In this document: positions 47,966 through 55,422 of the stretch, in pieces
How positions within the stretch are numbered: position 1 is the first letter of the stretch
How the letters are laid out: each line of letters begins with the position of its first letter
NCBI GenBank assembly: GCA_021773195.1
Contig: JAJFKN010000003.1
Span: 1-64,000 of the forward strand
Direction of reading: 5' to 3'
Source of the DNA: Gammaproteobacteria bacterium
GTDB lineage: Bacteria; Pseudomonadota; Gammaproteobacteria; JAKBBU01
Length of the DNA stretch: 64,000 nt
Position numbers and translations under genes: made by a program
Notes under the pieces: generated by a model
The model's database searches: none
What the model was told of the DNA's origin: nothing
The model's input: only the letters and a program-made list of their open reading frames with translations

Positions 47966-48766
47966 TCAAGCCGCGACCGCTTGGCAATGGGGGCAAGGGC
48001 CTGCTTGCTCTTCCGCTTTGATGGGCCAATGACAGGATGAACAAAGCACTGTAGGCGTTTCTTGCAGATTGGCATCCACCGCAATGCGGTCATCAAATAC
48101 AAAACATTCCCCTTCCCAATGGGCAGTGCCGCATTTTTCGAAATAATTTAAAATGCCCCCATCCAATTGGTACACTTCTTTAAAACCCTGCTCCAGCATA
48201 ATATTGGCGGCCTTTTCGCAACGAATCCCCCCCGTACAATACATGACCAAAGGCTTATCTTTTAAATCATCGGATAATTGAGCCGTAGTTTCTGGGAATT
48301 CTCGGAAATTTTCCATAGGCAGCGCCATAGCGCCTTCAAAGGCACCAATGGTTACTTCATAATCATTTCTAGTGTCTAAGATGGTTAAATCCCGACCTTC
48401 ATCCAACCATGCCTTCAGGGTTTCAGGGGCTAAATGCTCGCCCGTTTTTTCCATGGGGTTCACTTGAGGCTGAGCCATGGTCACAATTTCTTTTTTTACT
48501 TTGACCACCATCTTTTTAAAAGGAACATCCTTAGAAAGGCTGACTTTATAGGTCAAATCGTTGAAGCGCTCATCCTCAGCCAAATACGCTTGAATGCGTT
48601 GAATATTAGGGGCTTGGGCAGCTAAATACAGGTTAATGCCCTCCGCAGCCAACAGGATAGTGCCTAAAACGCCAGCTTGCTCACATTGATAACGTAATTC
48701 ATCTTGCAGGGTAGCAAGGCGGGTCAAAGGAATAAATTTATAAGCAGAAATGTTGACTATGTTCAT
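47966..48766 (-). CDS. trhO: tRNA uridine(34) hydroxylase TrhO (rhodanese domain)
   Basis: A 266-residue YceA/TrhO protein that hydroxylates uridine 34 of tRNAs on the way to 5-methoxy or carboxymethoxy derivatives. The rhodanese active-site loop is CTGGIRCEKA. The C-terminus carries paired CxxC (CSSC, CPHC) that may bind zinc. It diverges from the HIT gene. Confidence 0.9.
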   Translation of the reverse strand: MNIVNISAYKFIPLTRLATLQDELRYQCEQAGVLGTILLAAEGINLYLAAQAPNIQRIQAYLAEDERFNDLTYKVSLSKDVPFKKMVVKVKKEIVTMAQPQVNPMEKTGEHLAPETLKAWLDEGRDLTILDTRNDYEVTIGAFEGAMALPMENFREFPETTAQLSDDLKDKPLVMYCTGGIRCEKAANIMLEQGFKEVYQLDGGILNYFEKCGTAHWEGECFVFDDRIAVDANLQETPTVLCSSCHWPIKAEEQAGPCPHCQAVAA

Positions 48767-48829
48767 GGCTCACTTTATCGTGTTCTAGTAAGATTCGGGC
48801 ATTCTACCACAAACACAGGAACCTCTTCT

Positions 48830-49171
48830 ATGGATTGCTTATTCTGTAAAATCATTAATGGCGAACTTCCAGCCAATAAGGTCTATGATGATGACTTAGT
48901 GGTGGCCTTTGACGATATTGCGCCCAAAGCGCCCCACCATAAATTGATTGTCCCCAAGGTACATATAGCCACATTGAACGATTTGGATAAAAATCATAAC
49001 CCACTCCTGGGCCATATGATTCATACCGCCAGCGTCATTGCCAAAGATTTAGGCGTTGCTGAAAATGGCTACCGCACGATTTTTAATTGCAACAAAGATG
49101 CGGGCCAAGTGGTTTTTCATATTCATTTACATTTGCTAGCAGGGCGTCCCATGCCTGGCATGACTCAATAA
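48830..49171 (+). CDS. HIT-family (HinT-like) purine nucleoside phosphoramidase
   Basis: A 113-residue HIT protein with the histidine triad HIHLHLLAGR at the C-terminus and DCLFCKIINGELPA at the start. HinT-type enzymes cleave AMP-lysine and similar phosphoramidates. The ATG at 48830 was chosen from homology; the frame is open back to 48704. It is followed by folE after 9 bases. Confidence 0.93.
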   Translation: MDCLFCKIINGELPANKVYDDDLVVAFDDIAPKAPHHKLIVPKVHIATLNDLDKNHNPLLGHMIHTASVIAKDLGVAENGYRTIFNCNKDAGQVVFHIHLHLLAGRPMPGMTQ

Positions 49172-49180
49172 GGTAATCTC

Positions 49181-49720
49181 ATGCAAGAACATTTTCGTGC
49201 TATTATTGGAAACTTAGGCGATGATCCTGATCGTGAAGGTTTAGTTAAAACGCCTCAGAGGGCTGCTGAAGCTTATCAATTTTTAACTAAAGGCTATCAC
49301 CAGAATATCGATGACATTGTTAATGATGCTATCTTTTCATCGGACACTGATGAATTGGTCATTGTTAAAAATATTGAACTCTATTCTCTTTGTGAACACC
49401 ATTTATTGCCTTTTATTGGCAAATGTCACGTAGGATACTTACCAACGGGCAAAGTCATCGGCCTTTCAAAAATCGCACGCATCGTAGAATATTATGCGCG
49501 CCGCTTGCAGATTCAAGAAAATTTGACCAAGCAAATTGCCGAATGTCTCATGCAAGCTGTAGGTGCTGCTGGCGTTGGGGTTATCATTGAAGCACAACAT
49601 TTATGTATGATGATGCGGGGCGTGGAAAAGCAAAACTCAATCATGTCTACTTCGGTTATGCTGGGGGAATTACGCAACGATGCTACTACGCGCAGTGAAT
49701 TTTTAACTTTGATACAATAA
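49181..49720 (+). CDS. folE: GTP cyclohydrolase I
   Basis: A 179-residue enzyme that opens GTP to dihydroneopterin triphosphate for folate synthesis. Zinc ligands appear in LCEHHLLPF and in [11 protein letters not shown], and [19 protein letters not shown] is conserved. AAGG precedes the ATG at 7 bases. Confidence 0.95.
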   Translation: MQEHFRAIIGNLGDDPDREGLVKTPQRAAEAYQFLTKGYHQNIDDIVNDAIFSSDTDELVIVKNIELYSLCEHHLLPFIGKCHVGYLPTGKVIGLSKIARIVEYYARRLQIQENLTKQIAECLMQAVGAAGVGVIIEAQHLCMMMRGVEKQNSIMSTSVMLGELRNDATTRSEFLTLIQ

Positions 49721-49776
49721 CTAGTATCAGAAGAACTTTAAATTAGTAACGTTCGAACCATAAGGAAACAATTGTA

Positions 49777-50268
49777 ATGATTATTTTAGAAACCAATCAC
49801 GGTAACATCAAAGTCCAATTGGATGAAGAGAATACACCAAACACCGCGGCAAATTTCAAACAATACGTGGAAGATGAATTTTATAATGGAACCATTTTCC
49901 ATCGTATCATCGATGGTTTTATGGTCCAGGGTGGTGGGTTTGATGAAGATATGAATCAAAAGCCCACAAAAGATAATATAAAAAATGAAGCGGATAAAGG
50001 CCAGACCAATACTCGCGGCACTTTAGCCATGGCCCGTACTCAAGAACCGCATTCTGCTTCATCGCAGTTTTTTATTAATGTCTCCGATAATGATTTCTTG
50101 AATTTTAGATCCCAAGACATTCAAGGCTGGGGATACTGTGTTTTCGCAAAAGTCGTTGAAGGCATGGATATCGTAGATAAAATCAAAGCAGTACCAACCA
50201 CTAGCCGCAATGGACATCAAGATGTGCCAGTGGAAAATGTAGTTATTGTGAAAGCATACGTAGAATAA
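49777..50268 (+). CDS. ppiB: Cyclophilin-type peptidyl-prolyl isomerase
   Basis: A 163-residue cytoplasmic cyclophilin. The catalytic segment FHRIIDGFMVQGG and SSQFFINVSDNDFLNF are intact, and no signal peptide is present, so it is the PpiB type. AAGGAAA lies upstream. It converges on icmV with a strong hairpin between them. Confidence 0.93.
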   Translation: MIILETNHGNIKVQLDEENTPNTAANFKQYVEDEFYNGTIFHRIIDGFMVQGGGFDEDMNQKPTKDNIKNEADKGQTNTRGTLAMARTQEPHSASSQFFINVSDNDFLNFRSQDIQGWGYCVFAKVVEGMDIVDKIKAVPTTSRNGHQDVPVENVVIVKAYVE

Positions 50269-50277
50269 TAAATGCGA

Positions 50278-50309
50278 AACCGGCTATTCCTGCGTAAGAA
50301 TAGCCGGTT
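50278..50309. terminator. Bidirectional terminator between ppiB and icmV
   Basis: AACCGGCTATTC and GAATAGCCGGTT make a perfect 12-bp stem with an 8-base loop between two convergent genes. The right flank has only a short T-rich stretch, and the left flank is A/T-rich, so it can act for either strand. Confidence 0.8.
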
Positions 50310-50360
50310 GCTAAATTTGTCTAGTGAATTAGTTTATCAATCGCACCTATTAAAGCAAAA

Positions 50361-50774
50361 TTAACCGTGGAACCATTCCTTAATGGTGCACCCTAATTTG
50401 CGTTTCTTCATTTGAAAATACCAGAAATGGTAGCGAAAACCCATCATCAATGCCATGAGCATAACGCAGAGTCCTAGAAACCCAGCACCAACATGGCCAT
50501 TCAATAAAAGATAAACCGTATAACAAAAGATTAACAATGAAATGCCAGCAAAAACGAGGGCCGTTTGTAACATATTACGCTTACGATCCGAAATGTCTTT
50601 TTCCGTCATGCCTAAACGCTCAACGGCTTCTTCAAAGGTTTCTTTGCGCTCGGTATCATCCGGAGTAAAAACCTTCTTTGCAGAATCTTTAGCTTCCTTA
50701 CCAAAGGAAGTAATTACATCGGTGCCCATTAAACGTTTGAAGTTAAAAAAGCTCCGCTCTTTCTTTTTAGCCAT
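50361..50774 (-). CDS. icmV: Dot/Icm type IVB secretion protein IcmV
   Basis: A 137-residue inner-membrane protein. The C-terminal segment FRYHFWYFQMKKRKLGCTIKEW is nearly the Legionella IcmV ending and is the main basis for the call. Two adjacent hydrophobic spans lie at about 66-85 and 93-112. IcmV is a Dot/Icm component needed for intracellular growth in Legionella. There it precedes dotA; here it is followed by ppiB on the other strand and dotA is absent. It diverges from icmW. Confidence 0.9.
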   Translation of the reverse strand: MAKKKERSFFNFKRLMGTDVITSFGKEAKDSAKKVFTPDDTERKETFEEAVERLGMTEKDISDRKRNMLQTALVFAGISLLIFCYTVYLLLNGHVGAGFLGLCVMLMALMMGFRYHFWYFQMKKRKLGCTIKEWFHG

Positions 50775-50855
50775 AATAAATCCAGTGTTAAAACAATTAG
50801 ATACTAGTCATCGGTGATGTTTCATAGAAGCTAGAACAGCCCCCCTGATATTCCA

Positions 50856-50884
50856 AATATACTCGATTACAGGGCATTTTGCAA
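50856..50884 (-). promoter_or_regulatory. icmV promoter candidate
   Basis: On the minus strand TTGCAA (-35) is separated by exactly 17 bases from TATATT (-10), 80 bases before the icmV ATG. Both hexamers are close to the sigma-70 consensus. Confidence 0.6.
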
Positions 50885-50902
50885 CTTATTTGCCCAGTTC
50901 TC

Positions 50903-50918
50903 TTGCTCAATTGAGCAA
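50903..50918. promoter_or_regulatory. Perfect 16-bp palindrome over the icmW -35 box
   Basis: TTGCTCAATTGAGCAA is its own reverse complement. It covers the icmW -35 and lies about 20 bases from the icmV -35, so a dimeric regulator bound here could affect both promoters. It does not match the tandem PmrA site known for Legionella dot/icm genes. Confidence 0.55.
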
Positions 50919-50931
50919 TCGGAGGTATAAT
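50903..50931 (+). promoter_or_regulatory. icmW promoter candidate
   Basis: TTGCTC (-35, 50903-50908), a 17-base spacer and a perfect TATAAT (-10, 50926-50931) face icmW. The -35 half lies inside a 16-bp palindrome. Confidence 0.65.
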
Positions 50932-50958
50932 CGACCAATCGTGCACAAGGACGGCTGC

Positions 50959-51006
50959 ATGCCCAAACTTTCCCTAAAACCAAACAGTTACGAACTTAAA
51001 CCATAG
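50959..51006 (+). CDS. Short upstream ORF in the icmW leader
   Basis: A 15-codon ORF (MPKLSLKPNSYELKP) between the icmW promoter and icmW. AAGGA lies 7 bases before its ATG, a better ribosome-binding site than that of icmW, and it ends 14 bases before the icmW start. It may act as a leader peptide that couples translation. It could be chance. Confidence 0.35.
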   Translation: MPKLSLKPNSYELKP

Positions 51007-51020
51007 TTCATGGATTACTT

Positions 51021-51470
51021 ATGCCAGATTTTAGTAGAAAAGCCGTGCATCGATTTTGGCACGACTTCAATGATGAGACCATATATAGAGCCGTCGCTTT
51101 TATGGAAGGCGTGGAAGAATGGGCCCTTGATGGAGACTCTGACTTTGAGGCCGCCTTTAAAAAATTAGGTGACGAATTAGATAGCCTTGGTGCCTATGAT
51201 CTAGGTGGCCAAGATAAATTTATAGAACTTGGGGCTTATATAATGATGGGCCGCAAGTTGCGTTTATTACAAACTCTAGATGCAGCTAATCCGGGAGCCG
51301 CTTCAAAGCTCCTTATTCATGCTGAAGAATCCAGCAAGAATGAAAGTGATGCGCCAGGCTTGTTTTTACGACGCAATATTGTTTTTGAGCGATTACGTTT
51401 ATTGAGCCGTGTTTTTTCCAATGAACGCATAGACTTTGTAATACGTGCCTTAGGAGGCGATGATGAATAA
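51021..51470 (+). CDS. icmW: Dot/Icm type IVB secretion adaptor IcmW
   Basis: A 149-residue soluble protein that matches Legionella IcmW along its length: FMEGVEEWALDGD, ARKL-type GRKLRLLQTLDAANPGAAS and RRNIVFERLRLLSRVF are characteristic. IcmW pairs with IcmS and acts as a chaperone-adaptor that brings effectors to the coupling complex. It heads icmW, a Q/N-rich gene and icmX. Its ribosome-binding site is weak. Confidence 0.93.
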   Translation: MPDFSRKAVHRFWHDFNDETIYRAVAFMEGVEEWALDGDSDFEAAFKKLGDELDSLGAYDLGGQDKFIELGAYIMMGRKLRLLQTLDAANPGAASKLLIHAEESSKNESDAPGLFLRRNIVFERLRLLSRVFSNERIDFVIRALGGDDE

Positions 51471-51942
51471 CGGTATGAAAACTCTACTAGCAGGCGCTTG
51501 CTTGTTATTGCCCATGGTTTCGGCTCAAGCCGATACCCCCTATCAAACCCAAGAAACCACCATAACCAATGCTTACAATCAAATTGTGAATACGGACCAG
51601 CCTGCCTTGGTGCAAAGTATTCAAGATACTTATTCAAATATCGGTTTAAAATCACCGAGCAATTATCCTATTCCCAGCTCCGGTAGCAGTGATGTAAAGA
51701 AAACCACTTTGCCCTCTTTACCTAACGCTTACGACAATAAACAAGGTACCGGCATTCCTAATGCTTATGAACAGCAACGTCAATCGCAACAACTCCAACC
51801 GCAACAACTCCAACAGCAACAACCCAGTAATTTCGACACTGATAAGCCATCCGATGCCACGAAAAAACCAGCACCTCTGACGGGGTTTGGTGACGGTAAT
51901 TCCAATGGCAATTCTAATGGCAACAATGACTGGCCCTATTAA
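51460..51942 (+). CDS. Exported Q/N-rich protein between icmW and icmX
   Basis: A 160-residue protein with a signal peptide ending SAQA near residue 24. The mature part is polar and low-complexity, with a glutamine-rich tract (about 107-127) and repeated GNSN units before the end, so it is likely disordered. I recognise no family. AGGAGG precedes its ATG, and its start overlaps the icmW stop, so it is translated with icmW. Its place inside the icm cluster suggests a periplasmic or surface part of the secretion system in this lineage. It might also be a split-off N-terminal part of icmX. Confidence 0.7.
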   Translation: MMNNGMKTLLAGACLLLPMVSAQADTPYQTQETTITNAYNQIVNTDQPALVQSIQDTYSNIGLKSPSNYPIPSSGSSDVKKTTLPSLPNAYDNKQGTGIPNAYEQQRQSQQLQPQQLQQQQPSNFDTDKPSDATKKPAPLTGFGDGNSNGNSNGNNDWPY

Positions 51943-51963
51943 TTTGATTATCGAGTATTTATT

Positions 51964-53046
51964 ATGATGAAATTTCCATACAAACTAACTATTGCCAGCT
52001 GTGCGGTCATAGCTTGCTTAAGTTTCACCAGCGTGGGTTATGCTGACTCCAGTAGCTCCAGCCCTGATTACACGAGTATATTAAATAAAATTGAAGCAGA
52101 CTTGCAATACATTAGCGGTCAAGCTCAGAGCTTATCGGTTTATATCAATGAAACGATAAATACCACAGCAAAGACCATCGGCCAAGCCATCTATACCCCA
52201 AGCCCCGATTTAAAAAGCACTATGTCGGGTAACTATTCCATTACTGTATCGGCTCCCGCAAAGCAACAAGCCAGCTATAATGCCAGTAGCAATAGCCTCG
52301 GGACTATTTTCACCAATGGCATTGGGAATAAGTCCATACTTAATTCTATTAGCTCATTATCAGATTCTGTGCCAATCCCCTCATCCCATACGGCTACGGC
52401 TTCAGACATCACGCAACAGCAAACGGCGCCCTTTAATTTAGATACGTTGTTATTGCCGTCATCCTATAACCAAAATGAAACCGATGATACCAATCAATTT
52501 ATTAATTACGTCACCTTTCAATCTATGCCTTTCCCTAATCTCGCACCTAAAGAATTAGAAAGCACCACAGCGGTGATGCAGTCTTACAAGGCTTTCCTCG
52601 GTACTTATGCGGCTTTGCAATCCATTGGCACCAGTAATTTAGAAGCTCTCAGTGCTGAACGTCAGCCGGTTTCAGGCTTAGGCACCTTAGCCGGTATGAA
52701 TACTGCTGATGCCAGCCCCTTACAAGTAGACGAATATAATGCTGAACGTCGCACCTTAAATCCGCAGTGGTATGATCAAATGGAAACGGCTAATCCCGTT
52801 ACTTTATCGCGAGAAACCTTATACGTTTTAGCCGAAGTTCGAGCAGAGCTTTATACTCAGCGTATTATTCAAGAACGCATGTTAGCAACCATGTCTGCTA
52901 TGCAATTAATGCAGACCCAAAAAGACATTCGTCCCACATTAAAAAATATGCAGATGACCGCGCAGGATGCTGTATTAGATGCAGCAAAACAAAAGATAAA
53001 ACTCAAAGCGCCTACCACAAAACCAATATCAGAACCAACGAACTAA
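51964..53046 (+). CDS. icmX: Dot/Icm type IVB secretion protein IcmX
   Basis: A 360-residue exported protein. Residues 1-27 form a signal peptide ending GYAD. The C-terminal half has the IcmX pattern: ADASPLQVDEYNAERR, PQWYDQMETANPVTLSRETL and ERMLATMSAMQLMQTQKD. IcmX is periplasmic in Legionella and is required for pore formation and effector delivery. It is shorter than the Legionella protein (about 466 aa), which may relate to the Q/N-rich gene before it. It converges on the pqiC-like gene. Confidence 0.85.
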   Translation: MMKFPYKLTIASCAVIACLSFTSVGYADSSSSSPDYTSILNKIEADLQYISGQAQSLSVYINETINTTAKTIGQAIYTPSPDLKSTMSGNYSITVSAPAKQQASYNASSNSLGTIFTNGIGNKSILNSISSLSDSVPIPSSHTATASDITQQQTAPFNLDTLLLPSSYNQNETDDTNQFINYVTFQSMPFPNLAPKELESTTAVMQSYKAFLGTYAALQSIGTSNLEALSAERQPVSGLGTLAGMNTADASPLQVDEYNAERRTLNPQWYDQMETANPVTLSRETLYVLAEVRAELYTQRIIQERMLATMSAMQLMQTQKDIRPTLKNMQMTAQDAVLDAAKQKIKLKAPTTKPISEPTN

Positions 53047-53055
53047 CATTTAGTT

Positions 53056-53724
53056 CTAGGCATTGCCAGCGGGAAGGTAACGCAGTGAAAGAGGCTGCGT
53101 TTCTCGCTTATCGACATGCTGTGAATGAACAACCACAAATCGGCTAATCTGTCCCAGCAATTGGGCTACAGCTTCATTAGCGGCTTTTACCCCCCCTTCA
53201 GGGTCATTGCCAGGTGCTTTTACTGCGGCACTGAAGGTTTTGGCCGCTAGAATACGGTGGCTAGCCATTTCCACCACTTGAATATTCAATGTCACCACTT
53301 CATGTGAAGGCTTCGTGATGAAATCTTGATAAAAGTCGAGAACTTTTACATCCACCCGCACATCACTAAACCCTGGGAAAGGAGCGGAAACAACCGCACG
53401 ATACGCGCCGCTATTTTGCAAGGACTTCACTAATAAAGGTACTATCATGTCTCCTGGCGCCGCTATCCAACGATTACGTGTGAAATAACTCAACTGGTAG
53501 GGGTGCTCACGATACATCATAAAGGAGCTATCATAGGCCGGTGTGCTGGTAGGCACAGAAATCATCACCGTTAACCCCGTATTACGCGTTTTTACGCTGT
53601 TAGGGTTTATTTGGGATAGGGTATAGGTTTTTTCAGGTGTGATAGAAACAGGCGTAAACACGGAACAGGCACTCAACAAAAAGAGCCCTAGCGTCACCGT
53701 TATAAATTTGATGCATCTATTCAC
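53056..53724 (-). CDS. PqiC-like ABC-transport auxiliary lipoprotein
   Basis: A 222-residue lipoprotein of the PqiC/DUF330 (ABC_trans_aux) type. The lipobox is LFLLSAC near residue 20. The family pattern TYTLSQINP and WIAAPGDMIVPLLVKSL is present. A GTG start at 53724 is favoured because GGAGAG lies 7 bases before it. It closes the Mce operon, where it should act at the outer membrane side of the lipid bridge. Confidence 0.82.
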   Translation of the reverse strand: MNRCIKFITVTLGLFLLSACSVFTPVSITPEKTYTLSQINPNSVKTRNTGLTVMISVPTSTPAYDSSFMMYREHPYQLSYFTRNRWIAAPGDMIVPLLVKSLQNSGAYRAVVSAPFPGFSDVRVDVKVLDFYQDFITKPSHEVVTLNIQVVEMASHRILAAKTFSAAVKAPGNDPEGGVKAANEAVAQLLGQISRFVVVHSQHVDKRETQPLSLRYLPAGNA

Positions 53725-53728
53725 GCCA

Positions 53729-54631
53729 TTACTCTCCAGGTCCAGGTGGCAAGGGTTTCTTACCACGTAATAGCACCGAAGGATCTTGCTCTAAGGTGCG
53801 ATTTAAATGTTGCAAGCTTACTAGCAATTGCTTCAAGTCACCCATGGCTAAAACGCCTTCTGGTAATGCTTGGTCCGTGAATGCTTGCACGCCAATTCGC
53901 ACATCACGCATGGTGGCATTGACCTGGTTACTTGTATCCGTAATGGATTTTGACATATCTTGGAATGATTTAGCACTGATTTGAACTTGATTGACTAATT
54001 GTGGGAACTCCTTAGACGCCTTAGCTGTATTGTCTAAAATAACTGAAGCATCGCCAATGCTCTTATCCAAGGCTACTGAATTTTTCGATAATACCGTTGT
54101 TACCTGCTGTAAATTCTTTAAAGTTTCTTGCAGGTTTTCTTGGTTCTCTTTACTTAATAAACTTTGCAGCGCACTGGATACTTGTTCCAGAGTATCATCC
54201 AAATGAGCGTAAAAGGAAGGCTTTGATTGAATCATGGGGTAACGCTCACCTGCCTTAGCTTTAATGGGTTTACTGCCCAGCTTACCACCCGAGACAGAAA
54301 CATAGGCTAGCCCCGTTAATCCCTGCACTTTCAGCGTGGACTTAGTACCTTTGATAATTGGTGTGCCCGCTTTGATTTTTAAAAGTAACAAAACCGATTG
54401 AGGATGTCTCTTTGATAATTTAATATCAGAAACATAACCCACGGCAACCCCATTGAATTTGACTGGTGAATTGATGGAAAGTCCTGAAACAGATTCATGC
54501 ATGTATGTGCCATAGAGTTTATAATTTTCATGGCGTAAGCCGACGGATAACCATAGGGCAATAATGATAAGTGCTAATCCCAGCACTACAACAAATGCAC
54601 CCACCATGGTGTAATTAAAGCGTGTTTCCAT
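53729..54631 (-). CDS. mlaD: Mce-domain lipid-transport protein MlaD-like
   Basis: A 300-residue protein with one N-terminal transmembrane helix (about 9-29), an MCE domain (about 40-120, VSGLSINSPVKFNGVAVGYV) and a long helical tail (about 135-280). The longer tail differs from E. coli MlaD (183 aa) and resembles the Mce proteins of the four-gene STAS-MlaE systems. It handles phospholipids in the periplasm. It follows mlaF by 8 bases. Confidence 0.88.
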   Translation of the reverse strand: METRFNYTMVGAFVVVLGLALIIIALWLSVGLRHENYKLYGTYMHESVSGLSINSPVKFNGVAVGYVSDIKLSKRHPQSVLLLLKIKAGTPIIKGTKSTLKVQGLTGLAYVSVSGGKLGSKPIKAKAGERYPMIQSKPSFYAHLDDTLEQVSSALQSLLSKENQENLQETLKNLQQVTTVLSKNSVALDKSIGDASVILDNTAKASKEFPQLVNQVQISAKSFQDMSKSITDTSNQVNATMRDVRIGVQAFTDQALPEGVLAMGDLKQLLVSLQHLNRTLEQDPSVLLRGKKPLPPGPGE

Positions 54632-54639
54632 GCTATCCT

Positions 54640-55422
54640 CTAAATCCCTTCAGGTTGCTGTAATAGCCGTGCCCGTGGGCCCTTAAAATAATCTTGGATA
54701 AGAGACTCATCCAAACCGCAGAGTTCTGGTATCGACCCTAATCCCAACAAACGCCCTTCTCCCAAAAAGGCAATACGGTCCACTGCCTTATACAGAGTAT
54801 CCAAGTCATGGGTCACCATGACCACGGTCAATCCTAAGGCTGACTGTAAATCTAGCACTAATTCGTCTAAAGCGCCTGCCCCTTGAGGATCTAACCCGGC
54901 AGTTGGTTCATCTAAGAACAATAATTCGGGATCCATGGCCAAAGCTCGAGCAATTGATGCCCTTTTAATCATACCGCCACTCAACTCAGCAGGGTACTTG
55001 AATGCTGCCTCGGGCGAAAGCCCCACCAGCTGAATTTTTAGCATGGCCATTTCCCTCAAGACCTTTTTACTCAATCGGGTAAACTCGCGCAAGGGGAAGA
55101 GCACATTTTCTAGCACCGTCAGGGAGCTGAATAAAGCACCTTGCTGAAACATAACGCCCAAACGACGTTTCAAAAGTGCTTGATGAGTATAGTTAGGATC
55201 GGTTATTTCTTCATCAAATAACCAGATGCGCCCGGCCGTGGGTTTCAATAACATGATTATTTCACGCATCAGGGTGGTTTTTCCCGAGCCACTACCACCC
55301 ACAATCGCAAAAATTTCACCACGCCGAATACTGAGACTCAGGTCTTCATGAATGGTATGACCACCTAATACGGTTTTAAGATTTTCTACCCTCACGATGG
55401 CTTGTGCTGACGAGTCACTCAT
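54640..55422 (-). CDS. mlaF: MlaF-like ATPase of Mce lipid transporter
   Basis: A 260-residue ABC ATPase. Walker A is VGGSGSGKTTLM, the signature LSGGMIKRASIARA and Walker B LLFLDEPTAGLDPQGAG. The ATG overlaps the MlaE stop in ATGA form. It energises the lipid transporter with the STAS-MlaE fusion. Confidence 0.93.
   Translation of the reverse strand: MSDSSAQAIVRVENLKTVLGGHTIHEDLSLSIRRGEIFAIVGGSGSGKTTLMREIIMLLKPTAGRIWLFDEEITDPNYTHQALLKRRLGVMFQQGALFSSLTVLENVLFPLREFTRLSKKVLREMAMLKIQLVGLSPEAAFKYPAELSGGMIKRASIARALAMDPELLFLDEPTAGLDPQGAGALDELVLDLQSALGLTVVMVTHDLDTLYKAVDRIAFLGEGRLLGLGSIPELCGLDESLIQDYFKGPRARLLQQPEGI

Noticed and set aside
51317-51655. Minus-strand ORF across icmW and its neighbour
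   Set aside because: Shadow frame of icmW with no independent features.
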